Below, piece by piece: positions 38,539-48,318 of a stretch of DNA of 64,000 nucleotides (the stretch's first letter is position 1; the number at the start of each line of letters is the position of its first letter). Below the pieces are notes generated by a model that worked only from the letters and a program-made list of their open reading frames with translations, was not told the origin of the DNA and did not search any database. Source of the stretch: Hafnia psychrotolerans (GTDB taxonomy: Bacteria; Pseudomonadota; Gammaproteobacteria; Enterobacterales; Enterobacteriaceae); contig NZ_BMFZ01000004.1 in the NCBI RefSeq assembly GCF_014639435.1, positions 62,001 through 126,000 of the forward strand, read 5' to 3'. Position numbers and translations under genes: made by a program.

Positions 38539-39365
38539 TCGTAACCATCCGAGTCCGTATCAGGGCTGAACTCGTCCGTGTCCAGACGGCATACCTGCGT
38601 CTCGACACGACCATCAGGACAGAGGTCAAGATAGCGCCAGCCAGGTGCGGCCGTATCAATAGTAAAATTGGTACAGTGCGGTTTGAACTGTACACAGGTC
38701 GACGGTGTGGCATACAGCCGTTTTCCGTACCAGTCGAGATCCAGCTCCTGATGAATATGTCCGCAAAGCAAGGTGCTGACCTTCGGATAGCGCATCAACA
38801 CATTAGCCAGCATGTGCGCATTGCGCAAACTGTGCTGGTCAAGCCAGGTACAACCTGAAGGTAATGGATGGTGATGCAGCATGATCAAGGTGAAACGGTC
38901 GGGGTAAGCATCCAGGCAGCGTTCCATCCATTCGAGCTGATACTCACTGACATGACCATGTGGTACGCCGAACACCTGCGTGTCGAGTAGCAAAACTTGC
39001 CAGAGATCACCGAGCAACACCTGCTTAGAGGGATGAATACCCGCGGCTTGCAAAGCATCGACCATCGCGGGCTGGAAGTCGTGATTTCCAGGCAGCCAGA
39101 CACAAGGCGCAAGCAGTTCATTAATGCCCTGAGCAAAGTGATGGTAGGCTTCAATGGATTGATCCTGAGCCAAATCGCCGGTCGCTGCGATGATGTCGAC
39201 CTCGCGGTTTTGTGCTTTTATTGCGTCCAGCACAGCGCGATAGCTGCGGAAGGTATTCACACCCAACAACGTTTCGTGCTCACCGGCGAAGAGATGAGTA
39301 TCTGTAACTTGCAGAATTCTGACTTTGGCCCCATTCACCAAAGGCAGTTTAAACAGGCTTTCCAA
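38535..39365 (-). CDS. cpdA: 3',5'-cyclic-AMP phosphodiesterase
   Basis: A 276-residue metallophosphoesterase that hydrolyses cAMP. Metal-binding motifs in order: DTHLF, GDLAQD, GNHDF, HHHPL and GHIHQE. The best start is a TTG giving (M)ESLFKLPL, eight bases after AAAGGA and aligned with the E. coli N-terminus; an ATG 22 codons upstream extends into unconserved residues. ATGA overlap with yqiA. Confidence 0.93.
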   Translation of the reverse strand: MESLFKLPLVNGAKVRILQVTDTHLFAGEHETLLGVNTFRSYRAVLDAIKAQNREVDIIAATGDLAQDQSIEAYHHFAQGINELLAPCVWLPGNHDFQPAMVDALQAAGIHPSKQVLLGDLWQVLLLDTQVFGVPHGHVSEYQLEWMERCLDAYPDRFTLIMLHHHPLPSGCTWLDQHSLRNAHMLANVLMRYPKVSTLLCGHIHQELDLDWYGKRLYATPSTCVQFKPHCTNFTIDTAAPGWRYLDLCPDGRVETQVCRLDTDEFSPDTDSDGYE

Positions 39366-39391
39366 GTAGTGTCCTTTGTTATGAAGTCTGT

Positions 39392-39817
39392 CTAACAAAC
39401 CGGAACGGCCATCGCTCCATGCGTAAGGCAATATCGCAGCCAGTCCGCAAGGAACTGGTTAATTTGATGCTTTTCATCACGCTGATGCAACTTTTTATTA
39501 GGATAATCATAGCGTGCTTTGAAGCGAAATATCTGCTGGCTTGCACACACTTCGGCAACCATAGCATCATGATAAAGACGCACGGTTAGTGAAGGCAGAC
39601 TCCAGTAACTGACCGCCGGAGCGATTTGATTTATCTCAACCAAGGTGGTGTAACGCGTAGACTCAATAATGGTCAGACGGTACGTGGCGCTACTCACCTG
39701 ATAAGTTGCCATTTCGCCAACTTCATCATTACGCGGCATTAAACGGCGCAGTTGTGCGAAATTGGTTTCACACAACCTCATCATCTCAGGAAAATCAGGG
39801 GTATAGCGCTTAATCAT
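39392..39817 (-). CDS. yqiB: DUF1249 protein YqiB
   Basis: A 141-residue conserved cytoplasmic protein with no known function. It matches E. coli YqiB along its length ([16 protein letters not shown]..., [20 protein letters not shown]). The start is the ATG sharing its A with the nudF TGA stop. Always found between nudF and cpdA in enterics. Confidence 0.92.
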   Translation of the reverse strand: MIKRYTPDFPEMMRLCETNFAQLRRLMPRNDEVGEMATYQVSSATYRLTIIESTRYTTLVEINQIAPAVSYWSLPSLTVRLYHDAMVAEVCASQQIFRFKARYDYPNKKLHQRDEKHQINQFLADWLRYCLTHGAMAVPVC

Positions 39818-40449
39818 CAGTGGGACCACTCTTTTCTCAGGGATTCATGGTGTAGAGCCAGCCATTGCAAAGCAATCACTGACGCAGCGTTATCGATGAC
39901 TCCATCTTCCACCCAGTGGTAAGCTTGTTCACGAGTTACCACATGCACGCGGATGTCCTCGTTTTCAGCCGCCAGGCCGTGAATGCCCTCTGCCGTTGTC
40001 GCATCGACTTCGCCGACCAATATTGACAAACGTTCGCTGGTACCTCCGGGACTGGCCAGGTAGCTCAGCGCGGGCTTACAGCGCCCAACAACGATATTAG
40101 CCTCTTCCAGCGCTTCGCGTCGGGCCACGTCTTCCACTGTTTCGCCCTCTTCAATGATACCGGCGACCATTTCCAGAAGCCATGGGGTATCACTGGAATC
40201 AATCGATGGAATACGGATTTGTTCAATAAGTACAACTTCGTCACGCTGAGGATCATAGGGCAACAATACCGCTGCGTGGCCACGTTCGAAAACTTCCCGT
40301 ACCACTTCACCACTCATTTCGCCACTAAACAGACGATGGCGAAAACGGTAGGCAATAATGGAAAAAAAACCTTTATATCGCGTCTCACGCGTAATAATTT
40401 CTACATCATTCTGGCCGAAAGTAACCGGTGAATCTTTTAATGAAGTCAT
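39817..40449 (-). CDS. nudF: ADP-ribose pyrophosphatase NudF
   Basis: A 210-residue Nudix hydrolase. The Nudix box runs from G97 ([20 protein letters not shown]), with both catalytic Glu pairs. It splits ADP-ribose to AMP and ribose 5-phosphate. First gene of the operon leading to parE; divergent from tolC across ~225 bases. The ribosome site is AAGGAAG. Confidence 0.94.
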   Translation of the reverse strand: MTSLKDSPVTFGQNDVEIITRETRYKGFFSIIAYRFRHRLFSGEMSGEVVREVFERGHAAVLLPYDPQRDEVVLIEQIRIPSIDSSDTPWLLEMVAGIIEEGETVEDVARREALEEANIVVGRCKPALSYLASPGGTSERLSILVGEVDATTAEGIHGLAAENEDIRVHVVTREQAYHWVEDGVIDNAASVIALQWLALHHESLRKEWSH

Positions 40450-40676
40450 CTCGCTTCCTTCTTATTTCTTGATACCGACAGATTATCGTCATTTGAGGTC
40501 AATTTGATGAAAATGCGCTAATAATAATCAAGCAAGTTTGTGGTAGATTGAAACTAATTTAGGCGTTAAGGCACGTTAAGACACTCAGTCCTTCCGCCAG
40601 TCTCTGATAGAATCTTGGTCTATTGATATTTTGACAGCGCCACCATAACAACATTGCTGCACAACAAGGAATGCAA

Positions 40677-42197
40677 ATGAAGAAAATGCTCCCCCTTCTA
40701 ATCGGACTGGGCCTGGGCGGCTTTAGTGCGATGAGCCAGGCTGAAAACCTAATGCAGGTCTACCAGCAAGCCAGGGAAAGTAACCCGGATCTGCGCAAAT
40801 CCGCCGCTGACCGTGATGCTGCATTCGAAAAAATTAACGAATCGCGCAGCCCTTTATTACCGCAACTCGGCTTGGGTGCGGATTATGATTATACCAACGG
40901 CTATCGCGATGCGAACGGTGTTAACAGCAATGTGACCAGCGCTTCCCTGCAATTAACTCAGACCATTTTTGATATGTCAAAATGGCGAGCACTGACTCTG
41001 CAGGAAAAAACAGCTGGCATTCAGGACGTCACTTTCCAAACTGCGCAGCAAACCTTAATTCTGAATTCAGCGACGGCGTATTTCAACGTATTGAGCGCGA
41101 TTGATTCCCTGTCTTACACTGAAGCTGAGAAACAGTCTGTCTATCGCCAGTTAGATCAAACAACCCAGCGTTTCAACGTTGGTCTTGTTGCTATTACTGA
41201 CGTTCAAAACGCCCGTTCGCAATACGACACCGTGTTGGCCAATGAAGTGACTGCGCGTAATAACCTCGACAACGCATTGGAATCTTTGCGTGAAGTCACC
41301 GGCGTTTACTACCCGCAACTCTCTTCGCTGAATATCGACCGTTTTAACACCCAACGCCCGCAGCCGGTCGCCAGTCTGTTGAAAGAAGCAGAAAGCCGCA
41401 ACCTGAGCTTACTGTCTGCCCGCTTGTCACAAGATTTAGCCCGTGAGCAGATCCGTTACTACCAGACCGGCCACATGCCAACGGTAGACCTGACGGCATC
41501 CACTGGCTTGAGCAACACTAAGTACAACGGTTCAAAAACCGAAAATAACTCAAGTTATAACGACAGTGATGCAGGCCAGAATAAAATTGGGATTAGCTTC
41601 TCTCTGCCACTGTATAGCGGCGGCTCGGTGACCTCTCAGGTCAAACAGGCGCAATACAACTTTGTTGGCGCTAGCGAGCAGTTGGAAAGCACGCACCGTT
41701 CGATGGTTCAGACTGTACGTTCTTCCTTCAACAACATTTCTGCATCTATCAGCAGCATCAACGCTTACAAACAAGCCGTTGTTTCTGCGCAAAGTTCATT
41801 CGACGCGATGGAGGCCGGTTACCAGGTGGGTACCCGTACCATCGTTGACGTGTTGGATGCGACCACGACTCTGTATAACGCCAAACAACAGCTGTCATCA
41901 GCACGTTACAACTACCTGATCAATGAGTTAAATATTAAATCGGCATTAGGTACATTGAACGAGAATGATCTCTTGGCGCTGAATGGTGCATTAGGCAAAC
42001 CGATCCCGACCACTCCTGACGCCGTTGCCCCGGAAAATCCGCAACAGGATGCGTCTGCTGACGGCTACGGCCAAAATCAGAATGCGGCTTCGGCCAAAAA
42101 CAGTATGCAAGCTGAAAAGGTGAGTTCGCCGGTCATCAAGCGGACGTCGAAGGCCACCAACAGCACCAAAAAAAGCGGTAATCCGTTCCAAAATTGA
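40677..42197 (+). CDS. tolC: Outer-membrane efflux channel TolC
   Basis: A 506-residue trimeric channel protein for multidrug pumps and type I secretion. Of two nearby ATGs the second (MKKMLPLLIG) is at proper distance from AAGGA. Signal peptide ends SQA before ENLMQVYQQA. Two structural repeats each with coiled-coil helices and beta-strands are visible (QTIFDMSKWRALTLQEK; SSFNNISASISSINAYKQAV). The C-terminal ~75 residues form a variable Ala/Ser/Lys-rich tail that differs strongly from E. coli. Ends with a strong terminator 150 bases on. Confidence 0.97.
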   Translation: MKKMLPLLIGLGLGGFSAMSQAENLMQVYQQARESNPDLRKSAADRDAAFEKINESRSPLLPQLGLGADYDYTNGYRDANGVNSNVTSASLQLTQTIFDMSKWRALTLQEKTAGIQDVTFQTAQQTLILNSATAYFNVLSAIDSLSYTEAEKQSVYRQLDQTTQRFNVGLVAITDVQNARSQYDTVLANEVTARNNLDNALESLREVTGVYYPQLSSLNIDRFNTQRPQPVASLLKEAESRNLSLLSARLSQDLAREQIRYYQTGHMPTVDLTASTGLSNTKYNGSKTENNSSYNDSDAGQNKIGISFSLPLYSGGSVTSQVKQAQYNFVGASEQLESTHRSMVQTVRSSFNNISASISSINAYKQAVVSAQSSFDAMEAGYQVGTRTIVDVLDATTTLYNAKQQLSSARYNYLINELNIKSALGTLNENDLLALNGALGKPIPTTPDAVAPENPQQDASADGYGQNQNAASAKNSMQAEKVSSPVIKRTSKATNSTKKSGNPFQN

Positions 42198-42213
42198 TCC
42201 GGCTATACGCCAA

Positions 42214-42328
42214 ATCATTCGAGGTGCATCAAGGCAGCAAGAGAAGGGACCCCGATAAGCTTAGTAAACGAAGTGGTTCGGGTGAATGAAGGCCGCCAAC
42301 AAAGATGTAACGTAAAGTATAACGGTTA
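42214..42328. repeat. Imperfect palindromic intergenic repeat (Yersiniaceae-type)
   Basis: The ends ATTCGAGGTGCATCAAGGC and GATGTAACGTAAAGTATAACGG are near-complementary, and the core has CAGCAAG...GAATGAAGGCCGCCAAC. This resembles the widespread enterobacterial intergenic repeat with ATTCGAGTTGCA ... TGCAACTTGAAGTATGACGG ends. A short piece of a similar unit is near 7033. Confidence 0.55.
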
Positions 42329-42346
42329 TCACCGTTTTTCGACCTG

Positions 42347-42372
42347 AGCAGCCTGAAAGGCTGCTTTTTTTT
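42347..42372 (+). terminator. Terminator of tolC
   Basis: AGCAGCCT-GAA-AGGCTGCT followed by eight T residues. Confidence 0.88.
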
Positions 42373-42501
42373 GCTCACGTCACAGCCTTTCGTAAAGTCT
42401 CGTAACAATTGCCCCTGACTGCTTTAACATTAATCGTCTTTCACCTATTCTTACGCACTACTGGGAAAGGGCAAAAAAGCCCTATACATGGGATATATTC
42501 G

Positions 42502-43170
42502 ATGAAACGGACACAAAACATCAATCTGGCTACCTTCCGTAAATCCTGGCGTAGCTATCGCATCACCCCTGTCGCTATTGCCGTCAGCGCCGTATTTATG
42601 CTTTCCGCTTGTGAAAAAACCGATGAAACCGTCTCGCTGTACCAAAACGTAGACGATTGTTCAAAAGCCAACCCGTCAAACAGTGCGCAATGTACTGCGG
42701 CTTATAATGCTGCCAAAAAAGAAGCTGAGAAAACCGCCCCGAAATATGCCAGCCGTGAAGAGTGTGTGGCTGAATTCGGCGAAGGTCAGTGTACTCAAAC
42801 GCCTGCTCAGGCTGGCATGGCCGCTCAACCGCAGCAAAGTGGCAGCTTCTGGATGCCATTGATGGCTGGCTACATGATGGGACGTATGATGGGCGGCGGC
42901 GCGGGCTTTACTCAGCAACCGCTGTTCACCTCAAAAAATGCCGCCAGCCCGGCTAACGGCAAATTCGTTGATGCCACGGGTAAAAGCTACGGTCCGGCAA
43001 CCGCAGGCGGGCGCACCATGAACGTGCCGAAAACTGCCATGGCACCAAAACCGGCGACCACCAGCACCGTAACGCGTGGTGGCTTCGGTGAGAGCGTAGC
43101 AAAACAGAACACCATGCAGCGCAGTTCGGCCTCCAACACACGTTCACCATCACGCAGTATGGGTGGCTAA
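42502..43170 (+). CDS. ygiB: DUF1190 lipoprotein-like YgiB
   Basis: A 222-residue conserved protein started at [12 protein letters not shown], as in E. coli YgiB. A hydrophobic stretch ending in the lipobox L-S-A-C37 suggests a lipoprotein. The middle holds paired Cys and a Gly/Met-rich segment ([15 protein letters not shown]), and the end is Thr/Ser-rich. Function unknown; linked to ygiC nine bases downstream and to tolC in many enterics. Confidence 0.9.
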   Translation: MKRTQNINLATFRKSWRSYRITPVAIAVSAVFMLSACEKTDETVSLYQNVDDCSKANPSNSAQCTAAYNAAKKEAEKTAPKYASREECVAEFGEGQCTQTPAQAGMAAQPQQSGSFWMPLMAGYMMGRMMGGGAGFTQQPLFTSKNAASPANGKFVDATGKSYGPATAGGRTMNVPKTAMAPKPATTSTVTRGGFGESVAKQNTMQRSSASNTRSPSRSMGG

Positions 43171-43179
43171 GAGGCCGTC

Positions 43180-44340
43180 ATGAAACGTTTAGCGATTGCA
43201 GAGCGCCCAGACTGGCGTGAAAAAGCCACTGAGTTTGGCTTCAATTTTCACACCATGTATGGCGAGCCGTACTGGTGTGAAGATGCTTACTATCAGTTCA
43301 CGTTGGCGCAGATAGAAGAGATCGAAGAGGCTACCGCAGACATCCACCAGATGTGTTTGAAAGTGGTCGAGAAAGTCATCGGCGACGATACGTTGATGGC
43401 AAAATTTCAGATCCCAAAACACGTCTGGGAGTTTGTCCGCAGTTCATGGCGTACCCAGCAACCCTCACTCTATTCCCGCCTGGACCTGGCCTACGACGGT
43501 GTTAATCCACCGAAGTTGCTGGAGAACAATGCCGATACACCGACCTCGCTGTATGAAGCAGCTTTCTTCCAGTGGTTGTGGCTGGAAGACCAAATTGCCG
43601 CAGGCAAACTGCCGCAAGATGCTGACCAGTTCAACAGCATGCAGGAAAAATTGATCGAGCGTTTCAGCGAACTGAAAAACCAACACGGTTTCTCATTGCT
43701 GCACTTCGCCTGCTGTGAAGACACAGAGGAAGATCGCGGTACGGTGCAATATTTGCAAGATTGTGCGCTGGAAGCAGAACTCGCCAGTGAGTTCATGTTC
43801 ATTGAAGAGATCGGCCTTGGCGAACGTGGTCAATTTACCGATCCGCAGGATCAAGTGATTAGCAATCTGTTCAAACTCTATCCGTGGGAATTCATGTTCC
43901 GCGAGATATTCTCCACTAAGCTGGAAGATGCAGGAGTACGCTGGCTGGAACCGGCCTGGAAAGCTATTATTTCTAACAAGGCCTTGCTGCCGATGTTATG
44001 GAAAATGTTCCCGGATCACCCCAATCTACTGCCGGCTTTTTTCGCAGAAGATGCACACCCGGAAATGGATCACTATGTGATCAAGCCGTTATTTTCCCGC
44101 GAAGGTGCCAATATCCGCATTATCGAAAAAGGCCAGGAAGTCGCGCACGTTGATGGTCCTTACGGTGAAGAAGGTATGATCGTCCAGCAATTCCATCACC
44201 TGCCGCAGTTCGGTGACAGCTATACGCTGATCGGCAGTTGGCTGATCAACGATCAACCCTGCGGTATTGGCCTGCGCGAAGATAAAGCACTCATCACACA
44301 GGACCTGTCACGTTTTTATCCGCATGTGATCGTCGGTTAA
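43180..44340 (+). CDS. ygiC: Glutathionylspermidine synthase-like ATP-grasp ligase YgiC
   Basis: A 386-residue protein of the GSP synthase C-terminal family. Segments typical of the ATP-grasp fold include [31 protein letters not shown] and [12 protein letters not shown]. It lacks the amidase domain of bifunctional Gss, and its peptide-bond product is unknown. Cotranscribed with ygiB. Confidence 0.92.
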   Translation: MKRLAIAERPDWREKATEFGFNFHTMYGEPYWCEDAYYQFTLAQIEEIEEATADIHQMCLKVVEKVIGDDTLMAKFQIPKHVWEFVRSSWRTQQPSLYSRLDLAYDGVNPPKLLENNADTPTSLYEAAFFQWLWLEDQIAAGKLPQDADQFNSMQEKLIERFSELKNQHGFSLLHFACCEDTEEDRGTVQYLQDCALEAELASEFMFIEEIGLGERGQFTDPQDQVISNLFKLYPWEFMFREIFSTKLEDAGVRWLEPAWKAIISNKALLPMLWKMFPDHPNLLPAFFAEDAHPEMDHYVIKPLFSREGANIRIIEKGQEVAHVDGPYGEEGMIVQQFHHLPQFGDSYTLIGSWLINDQPCGIGLREDKALITQDLSRFYPHVIVG

Positions 44341-44356
44341 TGCTTAGGATCGAAAT

Positions 44357-44392
44357 AAAAAAGGAGAGCGAATCATGTCACTCTCCTTTTTT
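44357..44392 (+). terminator. Terminator of ygiBC
   Basis: AAAAAAGGAGAG / CTCTCCTTTTTT long stem with a 12-base loop and T-run. Confidence 0.85.
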
Positions 44393-44539
44393 ATGGGCAA
44401 ATTAACTTATACACTTATTCACTCGCGTCGCGAGTAAGCCGACAAACGAACGGATCCTGATGAGCTGACTTAGGTCAGTCAATCGGGTGAGAAAATGCAA
44501 TCAACGCACCGGCAACTTACTTAAAAGAAGACGGTTATA

Positions 44540-45328
44540 TTAGCCGAGTTGGACTGACAGCATACTCAGCGATCCCATCACAATACCGTCAGTTGGTGTC
44601 TCGATCGCCTCTTCGCCATCCCATGCACCTAATATATACAGCAGCGGCAAATAGTGCTCGACGGATGGATTAGATAGCTCTGCCCCTTCATGTTGCATAA
44701 AGTTGACCAGTGGATGGTCTTTGGCCGCGCCTTTCCAACTCAGATTATCCAACACGTACTGGTTAAAGGAGACAGCCCAAGGATAAGGCTCTGTGTTACC
44801 TTCCCACTTAACCATCCTCAGGTTATGCACCACGTTACCACTGGCAACAATCATCACGCCTTCGTCGCGCAGCGCGGCCAGTTTTTTGCCGATCTGATAG
44901 TGATATTCCGCCGGTTGCGTTCCGTCGATGCTGAGCTGCACCACCGGAATATCCGCATCAGGATACATCTTGATCAACACGCCCCACGTCCCGTGATCCA
45001 AACCCCACTCACTGGTATCTGCAGTGACGTTGATCGGCTTAAGCAGTTCCTGCAACTGTTTAGCCAGCGCAGGTGAACCCGGCGCAGGATAACGCTTGTC
45101 GAACAACGCCTGCGGGAAACCACCAAAGTCATGGATGGTGCGCGGATTTTCCATCGCGGTAACCGCCGTACCCCGGGTAAACCAGTGAGCCGATACGGCC
45201 ACAATAGCTTTCGGACGCGGCACGGTTTCGCCGAGTTTCTGCCATGCACGGGTGTAAATATTGTCTTCGAGTGCGTTCATTGGGCTGCCGTGACCTAAAA
45301 AAAAGGCAGGCATGCGAGGGGAAGTCAT
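44540..45328 (-). CDS. ygiD: 4,5-DOPA dioxygenase extradiol YgiD
   Basis: A 262-residue LigB-family extradiol dioxygenase. Metal-site histidines are visible in FFLGHGSPMNAL (H13), the SAHWFTRG segment and SGNVVHNL. E. coli YgiD opens the ring of L-DOPA to betalamic-type products. The upstream E. coli neighbour zupT is absent. The start has a GGAAAA ribosome site. This enzyme, the stilbene oxygenase and the aldehyde dehydrogenase are the window's three aromatic-compound enzymes, though far apart. Confidence 0.92.
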   Translation of the reverse strand: MTSPRMPAFFLGHGSPMNALEDNIYTRAWQKLGETVPRPKAIVAVSAHWFTRGTAVTAMENPRTIHDFGGFPQALFDKRYPAPGSPALAKQLQELLKPINVTADTSEWGLDHGTWGVLIKMYPDADIPVVQLSIDGTQPAEYHYQIGKKLAALRDEGVMIVASGNVVHNLRMVKWEGNTEPYPWAVSFNQYVLDNLSWKGAAKDHPLVNFMQHEGAELSNPSVEHYLPLLYILGAWDGEEAIETPTDGIVMGSLSMLSVQLG

Positions 45329-45474
45329 AACGTTTTCCTTACCGCAAAGTTAAAGAGTGGCAGCTGCCAAAAAATAGCTTCTGCGCGATGAGAATACGGT
45401 ACTCTTTTTCTGGGTGGCACACAGCCGGATAACGGTGATGAAGTTATTCAATAAATTTGAATGCATCAGATATG

Positions 45475-45500
45475 AAAAAGGCCACACAAGGTGGCCTTTC
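45475..45500 (-). terminator. Terminator of ribB
   Basis: AAAGGCCAC / GTGGCCTTT hairpin with a T-run on the minus strand. Confidence 0.8.
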
Positions 45501-45517
45501 TATGTTGCCAAAATAAT

Positions 45518-46171
45518 TCAGCTGGCTTGTTGCGTCTGGGCCTGACGATAGGCAACCAGATCTTCAATAGTGAGTACGGTGATATCGTGTTTCTTGGCAA
45601 AGGCGATCGCTTCTGGCGCATGCGCCATGCTGCCGTCGTCATTGGTCAGTTCACACAGGACACCAAAAGGTTTCAGCCCTGCCAGAGTCGCCAGATCGAT
45701 GGATGCTTCGGTGTGGCCACCACGGGTCAGCACGCCGCCCGCTTGGGCGCGCAGCGGGAAGACATGCCCAGGACGGTTGAGATCAGAAGGTTTAGCATTG
45801 TCTTTAATTGCCGCGCGGATCGTGGTGAGACGATCAGCGGCAGACACACCGGTTGTCACGCCTTCGGCGGCTTCGATGGTTACGGTAAACGCCGTCTGGA
45901 ACTGGCTGGAGTTGTGCTCAACCATCATCGGCAAGTCGAGCTTTTTACGGCTGTCTTCGTTCATGGTAAGGCAAACAATGCCGCTACCATGGCGGATCGT
46001 CAGCGCCATTTGCTCAACGGTCATGGTTTCGGCGGCAAATATTAAGTCGCCTTCGTTTTCACGATCTTCGTCATCCAGTACCATTACACCGCGTCCATTG
46101 CGCAATGCATCAAGTGCACGCTCAACGCGTTGAACCGGCGTACCAAATTCGGAAAGTAGGGTCTGATTCAT
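45518..46171 (-). CDS. ribB: 3,4-dihydroxy-2-butanone 4-phosphate synthase
   Basis: A 217-residue riboflavin synthesis enzyme making the four-carbon unit from ribulose 5-phosphate. The acidic metal loop [16 protein letters not shown] is intact, as are [10 protein letters not shown] and the [13 protein letters not shown] segment. No GTP cyclohydrolase II domain is fused. Expression is controlled by the FMN riboswitch in its ~300-base leader. Confidence 0.97.
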   Translation of the reverse strand: MNQTLLSEFGTPVQRVERALDALRNGRGVMVLDDEDRENEGDLIFAAETMTVEQMALTIRHGSGIVCLTMNEDSRKKLDLPMMVEHNSSQFQTAFTVTIEAAEGVTTGVSAADRLTTIRAAIKDNAKPSDLNRPGHVFPLRAQAGGVLTRGGHTEASIDLATLAGLKPFGVLCELTNDDGSMAHAPEAIAFAKKHDITVLTIEDLVAYRQAQTQQAS

Positions 46172-46330
46172 GGTAAAAATAACCTCATAGACTGTATATA
46201 AAATACATGGATTACCAGAATCAGGGCATCTTGAGGAGTATCACTGTGGCGCGATAGCGTCGTGCATGAATCATGCTGCAGTGTTAAAAAAATAACGCAG
46301 CAGGCAAAGTTATGCCTGGCTTGAATCGTT

Positions 46331-46500
46331 ACTCTCTCCCATCCGGACTTTAACCGTCGGCCCCGGAATTACACCGGATCTGCTGACCTCTAACCTTGGA
46401 AGGTTGAGCGCTCGCGGGCTTCCACGTAGAAGGGGGATTGTGATCCCTCCAATATTCTGTGGTTTACCGCCGGTGGGGACTTTCACCCCGCCCTGAGAAT
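46331..46500 (-). promoter_or_regulatory. FMN riboswitch (RFN element) of ribB
   Basis: Read on the minus strand, the leader begins AGGGCGGGGTGAAAGTCCCC and ACCGGCGGTA, has a central variable arm, then GATCCGGTGTAATTCCGGGG and CCGACGGTTAAAGTCCGGAT-GGGAGAG. These are the conserved junction blocks of the RFN aptamer. FMN binding should shut off ribB at transcription or translation. About 160 bases separate it from the start codon, room for the expression platform. This covers most of the 467-base gap. Confidence 0.95.
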
Positions 46501-46638
46501 AAGCATGTCAACTATAACGCCATTAAAAGATCAGAGCAATGTGTCGAATGACCGATTAATGCCTTAGGAGAGGTTTATAGAATCCGCATCTACGATTACA
46601 CTAGGCATCATCGCCGAATTAGAAATAAGGTATAAAAC

Positions 46639-46911
46639 ATGATTGACCCAAAGAAAATTGAACAGATTGCCCGTCAAGTTCACGAGTCTATGCCAAAAAG
46701 TATTCGCGAATTTGGCGAGGATGCCGAGAAGAAAATTCGTCAGGTGTTGCAGGCGCAGTTCAGCCGCATGGATCTCGTCAATCGTGAAGAGTTTGATGTG
46801 CAGACTCAAGTGCTGCTGCGCACCCGCGAGAAACTCGTGGCAATGGAGCAGCGTCTGACTGAGCTGGAAGGCAAACTGACTGTGGCAGAAAAGCCACAGG
46901 ATCCGGTTTAA
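46639..46911 (+). CDS. ubiK: Ubiquinone biosynthesis accessory factor UbiK
   Basis: A 90-residue protein, formerly YqiC. An amphipathic N-terminal helix ([20 protein letters not shown]) binds membrane lipid, and the C-terminal half is a coiled coil ([19 protein letters not shown]) that trimerises. It works with UbiJ in the soluble Ubi complex. AAGG precedes the ATG. Followed by a strong terminator. Confidence 0.94.
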   Translation: MIDPKKIEQIARQVHESMPKSIREFGEDAEKKIRQVLQAQFSRMDLVNREEFDVQTQVLLRTREKLVAMEQRLTELEGKLTVAEKPQDPV

Positions 46912-46931
46912 GTTTACCCCATTAGCACACC

Positions 46932-46962
46932 GTAAAGAGGCCTGCTTTGCTGGCCTCTTTAC
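46932..46962. terminator. Terminator between converging ubiK and the YjeH-type gene
   Basis: Perfect 11-base-pair stem GTAAAGAGGCC / GGCCTCTTTAC. Confidence 0.8.
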
Positions 46963-46976
46963 GAGAAAGGGAAACA

Positions 46977-48227
46977 TTACTCAGCCTGTAACGTTGCCCG
47001 GGGTTTCGGCAACACGCCCCATAAGAGAGCGAATATCAGCAAGGCATACAACGACTTCCAACCCACCATCGCCAGTAACACACAGCACAGCAGGCTACCG
47101 AGCAACGCCATCCCCCTTGATCGCCCTTTCAGTAATCGCCATCCTGCCAACATGCACAGCAAATAAATCAGAATAAAGATGCCGTTAGCATAGACAATCA
47201 GCGCACCGAGCGGCAGATTCAACCAGTAAATCAGCAGTGTGAACAGCACACAGCTACCCACCACGGCGTTCAACGCGGCGACCGGAACCCGCTGGGCGGA
47301 GAGCTTAGCCAGAGGGCTTTTCGGCTTGAGTTGTGCCTGTGACCACACCAACCGGGCAAAACTTTGCGTGTAGATATTCACGCTGGCAAAACAGGCCAGA
47401 TAGCCAATGATACAGGCTACCCACAGCGCATGTTGGCCGAACAGCTGCACCACAATGCCGGGCAGTGACGCCGCCGCCTCGCGGCCTTCGCCCCAGGCGT
47501 GGAACTTCAACACTGCTACTGTACAACCCCAGTACACCGCGCCCGCCACCAGCATGCCAATGAGCAGCGCACGCGGGAAATCACGCTCAGGGTGACGAAA
47601 CTCGGTCGCCAAATGGGCAAAGGCTTCCAGCCCAACAAAGCACCAGAACATCACGGCCAACGCATCAAACAGTGAGAGCGGGGAGATATCCTGCAATTTG
47701 GGCAGCGGGATCTGGCTGAACGTGATATCGCCCTTCCACCAGATCGCCACCATTAGCCCGACCACCAAAAAAGCGATCAGCGTCTGAATATTGGCACTCG
47801 AACCGGCGCTGCGGGTACCGAGAAACCAGATCGCAAACAGTGTCCCGAGTTGTACCAGCAGCAGATTCAAGCTGCTCCAGCCAAAGGCTGCCTGCCAGAA
47901 TCCTGCCGCAATATGCAGCGCGGCAGGCAATCCAACAGGAATAACAGAGAGAAAAAGCCAGCCAGTGACCCGCGCCATATGTGGGCCAAAGGCCATACCG
48001 ACAAAATGTGCCGCACCGCCCGCACTGGGAAAGTGCCGACCTAACGCGGCAAAGCCGATGGCAATAGGGAAGACGAGCAAGATTAACACCGGCCAGGCCC
48101 ACAGGCTGTCGTATTGCGCCAATTGTGCAGCCAGTGCAGGCACCGCGAAAACCCCCGTCCCCAGCAAAGAGGTAGAGAGCAATCCGACGCCCTGAGCCAG
48201 CCCCAATTCCTGTTTTAGTCCACTCAC
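46977..48227 (-). CDS. yjeH: L-methionine/branched-chain amino acid exporter YjeH
   Basis: A 416-residue APC-superfamily transporter with about twelve hydrophobic segments, matching E. coli YjeH from its first residues (SGLKQELGLAQG, GTGVFAVPALAA). The start is a GTG after GAGGCG; an upstream ATG adds 24 unconserved residues. Exports methionine, leucine and similar amino acids. In E. coli it maps elsewhere, so its place between ubiK and hldE is a local rearrangement. Confidence 0.92.
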   Translation of the reverse strand: MSGLKQELGLAQGVGLLSTSLLGTGVFAVPALAAQLAQYDSLWAWPVLILLVFPIAIGFAALGRHFPSAGGAAHFVGMAFGPHMARVTGWLFLSVIPVGLPAALHIAAGFWQAAFGWSSLNLLLVQLGTLFAIWFLGTRSAGSSANIQTLIAFLVVGLMVAIWWKGDITFSQIPLPKLQDISPLSLFDALAVMFWCFVGLEAFAHLATEFRHPERDFPRALLIGMLVAGAVYWGCTVAVLKFHAWGEGREAAASLPGIVVQLFGQHALWVACIIGYLACFASVNIYTQSFARLVWSQAQLKPKSPLAKLSAQRVPVAALNAVVGSCVLFTLLIYWLNLPLGALIVYANGIFILIYLLCMLAGWRLLKGRSRGMALLGSLLCCVLLAMVGWKSLYALLIFALLWGVLPKPRATLQAE

Positions 48228-48264
48228 AAACGCCTCACTTGCGCAGGGTTTAGCCAATAAAATA

Positions 48265-48289
48265 AAGGCCCGGCACAATGCCAGGCCTT
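48265..48289 (-). terminator. Terminator-like hairpin between hldE and yjeH
   Basis: AAGGCC-C-GGC...GCC-A-GGCCTT stem, downstream of hldE on the minus strand and just ahead of yjeH. On the minus strand it is followed by TTATTTTATT. Confidence 0.6.
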
Positions 48290-48318
48290 CGCTTCTCACC
48301 GTCGATCAATGCCGCACA

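Noticed and set aside
45491-46133. Long plus-strand frames opposite ribB
   Set aside because: Antisense shadows of a clear, conserved RibB gene.
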